Positions 1 through 10,479 of a stretch of DNA of 64,000 nt are shown here, piece after piece. The DNA lies in contig CM069601.1 of the NCBI GenBank assembly GCA_035771175.1, positions 3,618,001 through 3,682,000 on the forward strand. The letters are read 5' to 3'. This DNA comes from Paratinospora sagittata (Eukaryota; Streptophyta; Magnoliopsida; Ranunculales; Menispermaceae). Each line of letters begins with the position of its first letter. Positions within the stretch are counted from its first letter, which is position 1. The translations under genes were made by a program, and so were the position numbers. The notes below the pieces were generated by a model. The model was given only the letters and a program-made list of their open reading frames with translations, was not told the origin of the DNA and searched no databases.

Positions 1-1996
1 TTCTTGATGAATTATGGATCCCTAATGCCTAAAATTTTCACTCCTTGGTATCTTTTTGGCTTTATTATGTGCTTACATCAACTGAAATTTAATCAGGAAT
101 CCATACTCATGCCCACTGTATTGGGACTTTCTGCATGTTACATAATTCATCAACCATTGAAGATGTAGTAATTGAAATTCAACAATACTAAACTGGGAAT
201 AGAGATTTGGATGAGTCTTTAAATATTTTTGGGGCCTTGGCAGTCTAATAGTTCTTCATGTTCTAGGCTTTTAGTTTTAGCTATGCTTTAGGCCTTATGA
301 TTGGTTGATTGAGTTCCCCGAAATCTACAACAGGTGGTAGTTTAATGGGTATCCTCATCCATTTCATTGCTCCAAATGTTTTTTTGCGCCTTTTCCACTC
401 TTTTTGTTTGGTTGGTTTATGGTATCAATATTTGAACAGATTTGGCACTGAGCTGTGTACAAAAAAAATCTAGAGGCATTGCCAATATGGAGTTGGTGCA
501 GTTGGTAAAGATGTGGCTTTGGAACCCAAAGGCTCCAAGTTCAACTCTTGCCACTGCCTCATCCTAGGGGGTGAGGGGGATTAATGGGTCAGGAATTGGC
601 ATGATACCTCCCCAAGAGTGTGTTATGGTGATGGATGGTGATAGAGCTAGTTATACAACTAACTACTAACATTGTTTCTTCTCAAAAAAACAGGAAAAAA
701 AAGAAAGTCTAGAGGCATTGTTCAGGAAATTTGCACATTGAATATAAATAATGAAAAAAATAGCTGTATTTGACTTCTACTGAGGTAAAAAACATGTAAA
801 AAAGCCATGGTATTTAGTTGTAACTCATAAGTTTTCTCCGAAAAAATAACACAAGATTTCTTAGACAGAATACTGAATTAAGTGTTCTTCCTGCCTACGG
901 CTTTTAGCTTTACTCCAACGTTCTATTCTTTTTCCCTCTGCACACGAAGTGCTCCTAGTGTAGGGGATGTATTGGCTGATATTTGCACCAGCTCTCATGT
1001 AAGCAGCAGGGAAGTTTGGGAATCTCTAGATTTTACATTTCTGGAAGCATGTTATTCAGCCACGTGGACTCTTTTCACGCTCCCATGAACAGGAGCTGTT
1101 GACAATTTTCTAGTTATCTAGTTTGAGTTCTGCTCTTTTGGTTGTTGGCAACTTGGCATCATGCTTTTCTTTTGTACGATCATCAGGTTAATCCAGTTAA
1201 TCATGGCTGAACATTGGCTAATGACTGAAACCAGATTAGAGTCCTTGGCAAATGGACCTAATCTAATCAGCTGTGGAATTACTGTATATGAGGTGCTCCT
1301 GCCCAAAAGTATCTTTCCTCATAAAATAATTTTTTGAAATCTTGTTGTGTTAGATATAGTTTTTCTCTTTGTTTTCATAGATCTTTTGGTTGACCAAGAA
1401 TTGGTTGTACACTGTGCTATATCAGTTTGTCAGGTACTATTTCCAAAGTCAGTATGTAAAATTTTGACTATTTCTGACTTCTAGGAGCCTGAGATATACA
1501 TTGAGTATTTATCAAATATTTGAAACTTGAAATATTTATATTATAGGCCTTTATAGTGTGCTATGTATATTAATATAAGTACATGTGCCCATTTATACAT
1601 TTACTAAATATTTGTAAGTTTACTAAAATCCAGTTCTAACAATCTGGCATATGAGGTGTTTTACCAACTGCCTGTGGCATGGCATTTATTCAATAATATT
1701 AATAGGGCCTGCTGTTGAGTTGGAACTAAAAGGTGCATGTTAATGAGGCAATCACAAATACAACTAATTTGTTATTGGAAAATGGTAAAAAATGCATGCT
1801 TTTGGAGTGGCTTTGGATGCAAAGTTTCAACAATAAATAAATAAATATAATCTAGTTTTGTTCTATTGTGATTTCATATCTCAACCTTTTGGAGCTGTTC
1901 CTCCATCTAATTCTCCTGACTGTTCATTTGTTTATGCTGCTAATTGCTAATATGAATTCCTATATTCTTTGGAAATTGACCTTTACAGTAATGCAG
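1..1996 (+). other. Intron of the endo-beta-mannosidase gene (5' part cut by the window)
   Basis: The first recognisable exon starts at 1997 after the acceptor atgcag. I looked here for codons of the expected upstream N-terminal domain and found none. Apart from the SINE at 482-707 this stretch is AT-rich sequence without clear features; the short open frames around 900 and 1100-1300 have no family likeness. Confidence 0.6.
482..707 (+). mobile_element. tRNA-derived SINE with 13-bp target site duplication
   Basis: A 226-bp element flanked by perfect direct repeats tctagaggcattg at 469-481 and 708-720. The head looks like a degenerate pol III promoter: an A-box-like TGGTGCAGTTGG at 494-505 and a B-box-like AGTTCAACTCT at 539-549, spaced as in a tRNA. 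The tail is A-rich (from about 682). tRNA-like head, A-rich tail and a long TSD together define a SINE. It does not resemble the Au SINEs elsewhere in this window. Confidence 0.8.
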
Positions 1997-4900
1997 GGAT
2001 AGGAACACCGGCATCTGGGATGAGGTATCTATTTATGTTTCTGGGGTAAGTTGCCACTTTATTCACTTGTTGTCAGTTAATTCAGATGTTATTATATTCA
2101 GATTTCTTTTCTGTTTCACAAGCTTCATCTCTGTATTTTTGCAAGAATTTACACAGCTTATAGCTTATGCAGAAGGTCATGCAATTAGGAACTCCATGGC
2201 AGAGTATTAAGAAAAGCACTTTTTAGTTGAAATAAAACTTCTTCACACGACATATTTATGGATCATTGAGTAGAACATATTTATGGATACATTGTATTCT
2301 TAAATATTTTTGAAGATTTTTGGTAAGAGATTTTCCAGTCTCATAATTAAAAAAAAAGAAGCTGGTTGGGACTACCTTCTCCCAATTACTAAAGTTCTGT
2401 TATATAAACTAAAAGCAAATATTATCAAGCAGGCTGTTCTACAGCTTCTGCTTACAAATAAACTAAAAATTGTCCTAATTGCTCAAAGGAACAAAACATT
2501 TAACTGGATGGGGGTGATCGTGAATATTTTGTATCGCAAGTGCACGACAGTCAAGTTATAATATACCGAGGTGAATCGGGTTATCGTCCACAGAAAAAGT
2601 GAATTCTACCATTAACAATGCCCAAAACTACTATGAATTTGATTTTATCTAGGTGATCAAAGTGAAATAATTTAATTGCTGATATTGAAAGTACAAAAAT
2701 TAAAACTAATTAATGCAAATAAACTGAGAATTGGAGGAAAATCAATGAATACAAGACCTAGAGATTGATTTCACTATGTTCTATTTTATGGGTTTCAAAG
2801 ATTGTGTTAATAAATTAATTGCTTGACTTATAAATCATGGATCCTATGTCATTCAAATCCCTCTCCCGAGTGCAATTCGAATATCTATTCCTAAAACATC
2901 AATTCCCTTTCCCGAGTGCAAATCGATGGAATAAAAATGTATTAAAATCTATGATCCAATTCAAACGATTTCGAAGGGGTTGGAGGTCTCCCGACTCGAT
3001 AAAAACTCCCTCGGTTACAAACTCACGGATCCAACTCGATAACACCTCTCCCGAGCGTAAGAAATCAAGTCTAACATCATTCAATATGTGGCCAACAAAT
3101 TGAAAGCATTAAGCAATTGAACTTGTAAATAAGCCCAGAAATTTACTCAAGAACACATAAACAATATTTAACCTATAAAACCAAACATAGATCAATCAAT
3201 CCCTAGATTAAACAATTGGCTCATATTCAAATTTATAGATACAAGATAGAGATTTAGAGAAGAAAACATAAAAACAACCTAGAATAGAAGAGAAATGGAG
3301 GAAAACCCCCCTTTTACAAGTGAGAACCCCTTCTTCTTCTTCTCCAAAACCTGCAACTCTTCTTCTTCTTCAACCCTTCTCTTACCTCCTTTTCTTCACC
3401 CTAAACCTAATTCTAATCTATTCTAATGTAGTTGAGTTGAATGAAAATTAACATTTCTTTCTTTGGACTTGAATGAAAATACAATCATCTTAGGTATCAA
3501 TCTAATTTTTTCATTGGTTAACCTAATTCCATGACATTTCTGAGCTGTCTTCTATTGGTTTCTGTTTGTCTCTAAGCATTTTATTCTGAGAAATGGAACC
3601 ACACAACAGTTGGCAAATTAGTTATTTGCTTTAAAGTGGGATTTGGATTTATTATCAGAGTGCGAATAAAACTATATATTTTTTAATCTCATAATAGGGT
3701 TCAAAATCTTTTCTTTTTCATAGTCATTTTCTGAAGAATTCTTCATTAATTTATGACTGATTTTCACAAGACTTCTGCATGCATGACATATTGAATTATT
3801 TATGGGTATAAGAAAGATGCATTCTTACTCATGAACAATAATTTGTTGCAGCCTGTGAAAATTGTTGATCCTCACTTGGTTTCATCATTCTTTGACAATT
3901 ATAAGAGGGTATATCTGCATGCTACTATTGAATTGGAAAACAGAAGTACCTGGACTTCGGATTGTACTTTGAATATCCAAGTAACAACTGAAACTGAAGG
4001 AAGTATTTTCTTGGTTGAGCATCTCCAAACTCAGCATTTGTCGATTTCTCCTGGTGCAAGAATTCAGTATACGTTCCCTCAGGTTAGTATTACATATGTT
4101 CTTTCATAATCATAAAGGAAGTGCTATATGTTTTTATTTATCTTTTCAGTTAATTTGAATATCGATCACAGAACAATACTTCCTAGGATTACCATCTTCC
4201 AAATGACAAGAACTTTGACACACGCAAAATAAAATAAAATAAAAAGAAGACAAGAACCTAACTTAAAATCTGAAAGTTAGGAAAAAGACTGTCATCTTAA
4301 ATTAATTTACAGAGCCAAAATAAATGAATAAACACTTGAACACAGAGCAACTTTCAGAATAGAAGTGCTAACAGTACATGGGCCAGCAGCCATTCACTAT
4401 ATGTATCTTCAGGTCAGTAATAACATCTATTTGTTTGTATTAGTTGAGTGTTACTGCTTTATGGGTATTTTGAAAACCACTATTAAAATTGAAGTCTTTA
4501 ATATTCTCATTTACCTGAAATCTATATTGGAGAGAAAAAAAACCAAGGGAAAAACCTAATCATTTAGTTTAGGAGCACATCCAGAATGTGCATACTTTCA
4601 CCATTGCTGAATTTATGTGAGGACATATTGGGAAAATCAGATTTTCATCCAGCAGAATCAGACTTCTTTTGACGTGGAATTTATTTTATAATATCAAAAC
4701 GTTCTCTTAAGTGTTTAGTTGCAATAATCACTATTTCTAGTATGCTAAGCTGATGAGACCCACATCAATTAGTTCTTTATTTTCTGACAAGATCCACTAC
4801 TTAATCTACCATCTTTGTAGTTTGAGAAATTCATGTTCACCTTAATTTATCACAAAAAACTTTAATTCCTGTCACTAGCTTCTTTTATGTTCAGGAGACG

Positions 4901-7900
4901 AGAGATAGCATCTCAGCTCAACTCAACTCAACTAAGCATTTTCCCAACTACATGGGGAGATAGTACATCTTTGTTAACTTGGTTTCATTTTTCAAAACCT
5001 GATTACTTAATGATTGTTATTGCTTGCTACTTCTCATCACAAGTGATCTAATTACAGTGGTTAGAGGAATTTATCAATTTGATTAACAACTTAACACTAA
5101 AGGATGTGAAAGCCCAATTGAAAGAGGAGATGTTGGAATAACTCAGAATGTGAACAATTACGGAATCAAAAGGGCTTACAGATGGTTGCAATTTGTGTTG
5201 AAGAGGACAACTTCAACCAATTTAGATAGTTTTCATTATCATGCTGCTGAGTTTGCAAGAATTTTTGGCTGTATATTTCTATTAGAAGCACACTAATGTC
5301 TTTCTCAAGTGCTAATGGGGAATGTTTACCAGCTTTTTCTCTACAAGCCCAACTTATGGTGGCCAAACGGCATGGGTAAACAGTCCCTGTACAATGTTGA
5401 AATCACTGTCGATGTTAAGGGATTTGGGGAGTCTGATTCATGGAAGCATCTATTTGGTTTCCGGAAAATAGAAAGCAGTGTAGATGATGCTACTGGTGGA
5501 AGGTATAATTTTCTATAAATCTGATTAAAGATAATGGCTTTCTTTCATCAGGTGAAAGTTGTTAACCGGTGCTTTTTTACTTCACATCTTTTTTCAGGTT
5601 GTTCAAGGTCAACGGAGAACCTATTTTTATTCGTGGTGGTAATTGGATATTGTCAGATGGGTTACTACGACTTTCTGAGAAACGATACAAAACAGATATC
5701 AAATTTCATGCAGATATGAACTTCAACATGATCCGATGCTGGGGTGGTGGATTAGCTGAGAGGCCTGAGTTTTACCACTATTGTGATATTTATGGTTTGC
5801 TGGTATGCTTGACAATTTCACTTTAGAAATCTATCTATCATCTATATGCATGTGTAATGTGAATGCATGGTTATGTGCACGTGAGTATGGACCCCGATAT
5901 AGACAATTCAAAACTTTTCAACTTGGTATTTACTTGTGACAGGATAAGAACGTGAGTTTTTGAGTTTTTGAGGGAGGGAGGGAAGGAGGGAGGCTTGTGT
6001 TTTGTATCTATGTTTGATGTTAGAAACCACTCAACCCAAAAGCTATAGCTATCAGATAAGGACCCAACAATGCATATCAAGCAATCATCAACACTCTCCC
6101 TCACGTGCAGCCCCATCCTACACGTGGAGAGCCAGAAGAGAGATAGAAGAAGAGAAATATTAATTATGCAAATAGTGAACATGCAAATGCCAATTATCAG
6201 ACTTGAACCCAAGACCTCTTGCAAAATCAAGACTCTGATACCATGTTAGAAACCACTCAACCCAAAAGCTATAGCTATCAGATAAGGGCCCAACAATGCA
6301 TATCCAAGCAATCATCAACATTAGAAACTATTGAACCCAAAAGCTATAGCCGACCTCTTACAAAACCAACACTTTGATACCATGTTAGAAACCTTTGAAC
6401 CCAAAAGCCATAGCCAACAGGTGGAGGCCCAACAATGCATGTCAAGATATCATAAGAATACACATGCCACATTGGCTTACTAGTGATATGGAGTTATTGT
6501 TGGTATATAGTTGATCAACAAATAATGCACTTCTCATGGAGTTTGTTACAATAAATTGATCTATTGTAGGGTACACAACTCAACAAAGCCTTTTCCTAAG
6601 CCTTGTGTAGGGTATAATCTATCAAATAAAATAATCAAGTTATCCTTTGGTTGATCTCATGGGATGGGTGCATGGATTGTTCACACTTCCTTGGACAGTT
6701 GACCTGGTGGTGGTGCGGTCATAGTTTAGCAATCAATTCTAAAATCATAAACATCTAGACCATCCAATCTGTCCTATGTTAGAGAGACTTTCTTTAACAA
6801 TGAAATTGCGAAGCCACTATGGAGTGGTTATTCCTTTATAAGTTTCAATCAATCTGAGACAAAAGATTAAAGAGATGCTTTTTCTTTAAATCAATGCAAC
6901 TTTTCTGTCATTTCAGAGAGGGTGTTTGATCCAAGGTTTTTTTAATTTGATTGATAAATACAAAATTTTTGAAACACCTGATGGGTATATAGCTAAGGTT
7001 GTAACTGAGAGGTCTGTTGTATTTGTAACTTTGAAAGAGATCAAACACCTAAACTAATGTATCATATCTGCTTGCCTAACAAAAGCTGACAGAATCTCAA
7101 TTCAGATGAGTAGTATATACTCAAGCAAATGTATTGCAGAAACTGCTTTATCAAAAAGCATAGCTATAGCATTTTTCATATAAGAAGGCATGAATCAAAA
7201 TAGACTACATAGGGTATAGAATTAAGGAAAATGCTAATCTAACTACAAAAGATGCAACTACACATTGATATCTATTGGATATGTGTGTTTTACACATCTC
7301 AATGTCTGTAATAAACGATCCAATGAATATGAAAGTGTAGTTGCACTTGTAGTTGTATATTTTGCAGTGAAGACCTACAAAAACCAAACACTATGAAGTG
7401 TTTTTTCTTATTTATAGTTCTCTTTGGCATTAGGAGAGGGCACACACAGTCAGGAATAAAATCTTTTAACAAATCTTCACTTCAAAAGTAAAGCTAAGTG
7501 TTTTCTCTTGGTCTACCATAGAACCATGCTACTGAACCAGTCTCATACTCTGTAGAGTCTAAACTGATTTTTGTTTTGCTTCAGTCTTCACCTAACCTCT
7601 AGGACTTATTTTAAGAACCAAGTTTTAGGTTTCCCGATATGCTGATGATTTTTTGTTTCTTGATAAATAAAAACATTTTCTTGCACCCAACTATAGATCT
7701 TCTGATTATTTTTGAGGAGTTGAAATATATAGAGGTAAACTAAACCCTTTGTGGTACAGGTTTAGATGGCTCTTCCATTTTTCTTTACCTACTTCTGTTG
7801 AAGTGTCTGTCATTCTCTTATTTAAATTATGACCAAAGAAGATTAAATTTTAAAAGGGTGCATGGTTCACATTTCCAAATAATATTTTTATTTTTTATGA

Positions 7901-10131
7901 AGTAATTTCTGAAACACTGTTCTCATGGTGATCACTCTTTACTTAAAGGTTTGCTGCAACTTTTTTCCAGTTTCAGTCTGTAGAAATTAATTCCCTTATT
8001 ATCTCTAGAAAATAAATTTCTATTATTAAGTCTATGTCGACCATTGCTATATAAATCATCTCCTAACTGTTGCACTTTTGTATGTCTTCCTTCTCTGTTC
8101 AACTATCCTAATTTTGGGCATGACTAGGCTGATCTAACCATAGCAGCCATAATATCTGCATGAGATCTGGCTCCTTTTTCTGCAATCATTCATAAACTAA
8201 TTTCCCTACTTTAGTTTAGTTGCTCGGTTGCTCCTGAACTCCCATTCTTATAATTTATCCAATTTTCTCAGGTTTGGCAAGAATTCTGGATAACAGGTGA
8301 TTGTGATGGTCGAGGTGTTCCAGTATCTAACCCTAATGGTCCTTTGGATCATGACCTTTTCTTGCTATGTGCAAGGGATACCATCAAGCTCTTGAGGAAT
8401 CATTGTAGTCTTGCTCTTTGGGTTGGGGGAAATGAACAAACTCCTCCATATGACATTAATGAAGCCTTGAAAAATGATCTGAAGCTCCATCCATATTTTC
8501 TAATCTCAAACAAAATAAGCGATCCCTCGGAAGATATAATAGATCCTAGTCAATACCTTGATGGGACTCGCATTTATGTTCAAGCATCTTTGTGGGATGG
8601 ATTTGCAGATGGGAAAGGAGACTTCACGGATGGCCCTTATGAAATCCAGAATCCTGAAGACTTCTTTAAGGATGACTTCTACAGATATGGATTCAACCCT
8701 GAGGTTGGCTCTGTGGGGATTCCTGTTGCCGCTACCATCCGAGCAACAATGCCTCCAGAAGGATGGATAATTCCATTGCGTAGAAAGCTCCCTGATGGTT
8801 TCATAGTAGAGGTACCCAATCCTATATGGAAATACCATAAATACATTGCCTATTCAAAGGCAGGGTCTGTTCAATATCAGATTGGACTCTATGGGTACCC
8901 AAAGGACCTTGATGACTTCTGTGAGAAGGTAAATCTGAATTTTTTTCAAATTGCAAATGTAGCTTTCCGATTCTCTTCTCAAGGTCTTGTTCTGATTTCC
9001 GCTGAATTACTCAGGCACAACTTGTTAACTACAGTCAGTATAGAGCTTTGCTGGAAGGCTGGACTTCTCGTATGTGGACCAAATACACTGGTGTGCTAAT
9101 ATGGAAGACTCAGAATCCTTGGACTGGTCTTCGGGGACAGTTCTATGATCATCTACATGACCAAACAGCTGGTTTCTATGGCTGCCGGTCTGCGGCGGAG
9201 CCAATCCATGTCCAGCTCAATCTAGCAACATATTTTATAGAGGTAATACATTTGTTACTCATATCAAATGGAACTCTACTAATACCTTTCCAAAGAATTC
9301 CAATTTTTCTTTCTCTTTGCATTTCAACAGGTAGTAAACACTACCTCAGATGCACTATCTGATGTAGCTGTAGAGGCCTCTGTGTGGGATCTAGATGGGG
9401 AATGTCCATACTACAGAGTTTCTGACAAACTCTCTGTGCTGCCGAAAAGAACACAAACCGTTATAGAGATGAAGTATCCTAAGTCAAAGAAACCAAAACC
9501 AGTTTACTTCCTTCTTCTCAAGCTCTTCAAGACAGAAGACTATGCCATTCTATCTAGAAACTTTTATTGGTTGCATTTGAAAGGTGGAGATTACAAGCTT
9601 TTAGAGCCTTATAGAACAAAGAGAATACCACTCAAGATAACATCTGAGATTTTTATTAAAGGAGCAACGTACGAAGTCCAAATGCATGTAAAAAACAAAT
9701 CGAAGAAGCCAAATCTCAAAAATCTGAACTTGAAGTATCCTTCCATTTATAGACACGAAGACAATGATTATGATATAGATTCAATAAAGCCATTGCAAGG
9801 TTGGTCAGAAGAGAAATGTAAAGTTGGCTTACTGCAGAGAATTTGCAGGCATTTCTCAAGGGAGGATAATGATGGTCAGAGGCTTGTTGAAACAAATGGA
9901 ACTGACTCAGGAGTCGCATTCTTTCTTCATTTTTCGGTCCATGCTGCGAAGGATAATAAGCAAGAAGGAGAAGACACAAGAATTCTCCCAGTTCATTATT
10001 CTGACAACTATTTCTCATTGGTGCCAGGGGAGAGCATGCCCGTAAATATTTCTTTTGAGGTGCCTTCAGGTGTCACTCCACGCATCACGCTTCGCGGCTG
10101 GAATTATCATCGGGGGCATACCATTTATTGA
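1997..10131 (+). CDS. EBM: Mannosylglycoprotein endo-beta-mannosidase (GH2), 3' seven exons
   Basis: The family is a plant glycoside hydrolase family 2 enzyme that cleaves the Man-beta-1,4-GlcNAc bond of processed N-glycans. Exons read from splice sites: 1997-2045, 3852-4082, 5333-5502, 5598-5802, 8272-8928, 9015-9242 and 9331-10131 (TGA). They join in one frame of 779 residues. Landmarks in order: [12 protein letters not shown] at the end of the N-terminal sugar-binding domain, [10 protein letters not shown] and FGFRKIE in the immunoglobulin-like domain, then [19 protein letters not shown] and WQEFW in the TIM barrel. The two expected catalytic glutamates are in WVGGNE (codon 8434-8436) and FNPEVGSVG (8701-8703), 89 residues apart. 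The Arabidopsis protein is about 944 residues, so about the first 190 residues and the start codon lie upstream of base 1. No earlier exon was recognised in 1-1996. No signal peptide can be judged. Family assignment is very secure. Confidence 0.95.
2046..3851 (+). other. Endo-beta-mannosidase intron with an unclassified repeat-like block
   Basis: The donor is GGG|gtaagt at 2046 and the acceptor is gttgcag ending at 3851. Most of it (about 2556-3425) looks like a dispersed repeat of unknown class: after cgggttatcgtccacag (about 2577) come several short blocks with the words cccgagtgca, cccgactcg and cccgagcg between 2865 and 3060, then an A-rich part and a pyrimidine-rich tract (ttcttcttcttct) at 3332-3372. 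No TIR, LTR or TSD was found. Confidence 0.5.
4083..5332 (+). other. Endo-beta-mannosidase intron with an exon-like duplicate
   Basis: This is a 1250-bp intron between the exons ending at 4082 and starting at 5333. The segment 4368-4412 encodes a 15-residue stretch resembling the end of the preceding exon, and it is followed by a donor-like gtcagt. No mobile element was recognised. Confidence 0.5.
6018..6453 (-). mobile_element. TRIM retroelement (terminal-repeat retrotransposon in miniature), multi-LTR
   Basis: Two near-identical short LTRs (6018-6093, 76 bp; 6244-6320, 77 bp) flank a 150-bp interior with no coding capacity. Read on the minus strand, each LTR starts TGTTGATGATTGC and ends TTTCTAACA. 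The plus-strand sequence gactctgatacca at about 6231-6243 is the complement of TGGTATCAGAGTC, a methionine-initiator tRNA primer binding site directly after the 5' LTR. A purine tract (GTGAGGGAGAG on the minus strand, about 6094-6104) sits just before the other LTR. A third, more diverged LTR-like copy with its own PBS-like sequence follows at about 6369-6453. The design and size fit TRIMs. No clean 5-bp TSD is visible, perhaps because of the tandem structure. Confidence 0.75.
7239..7359. repeat. Hairpin-forming MITE-like inverted repeat
   Basis: An arm at about 7239-7266 (aactacaaaagatgcaactacac) is complemented by an arm at about 7333-7359 (gtgtagttgcacttgtagtt), giving a roughly 120-bp imperfect stem-loop. 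This is the shape of a small MITE. The TSD is unclear, so the superfamily is not assigned. Confidence 0.45.
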
Positions 10132-10213
10132 CCTGGGATATACCATTTTTTATTTTTTTATTTTTTTTTGGTTCTTCTGTTTCTTATTTTATTAACATTA
10201 TGAAATGCATTAG

Positions 10214-10219
10214 AATAAA
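10214..10219 (+). terminator. Likely poly(A) signal of the endo-beta-mannosidase gene
   Basis: AATAAA lies 83 bp after the TGA at 10129-10131, at a usual distance for a plant near-upstream element. The cleavage site cannot be fixed from sequence. Confidence 0.45.
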
Positions 10220-10479
10220 AGTGAACTTTGAGACTAAGTGGTTTCCAGGGATATATGAAATCAGATTAAATTCTTATCCTGAAACTTCTGCTTCTTGTGG
10301 GCTGAAATTCCTATAATGTGGCATTGTCAAACAAAAAGCCATTATCTTGTCTGTTAAGCTCCTACCAAACATAAAATGGCCTAAACTACTGGCCTTGCCT
10401 CTGCCTGGTATCCACAAGTCTCCCTAGACTACATCCACCAATGGGACTTGAAATACACAAGGCGAATGGCTAAATATTA

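Larger units (their letters stand above)
5803..8271 (+). other. Endo-beta-mannosidase intron (2.5 kb) with TRIM cluster and MITE
   Basis: It separates exon 5598-5802 from exon 8272-8928, with donor CTG|gtatgc and acceptor tctcag. It holds the TRIM cluster at 6018-6453 and a hairpin MITE near 7239-7359. The remainder (about 6454-7238 and 7360-8271) is AT-rich with no recognisable feature. Confidence 0.6.

Noticed and set aside
2310..2561. Open frame containing GWDYLLPI, similar to the GWDWICPI stretch expected in the mannosidase N-terminal domain
   Set aside because: It lies downstream of the exon coding for the following residues (1997-2045), so the order is wrong; no suitable splice sites or further similarity. 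Treated as chance.
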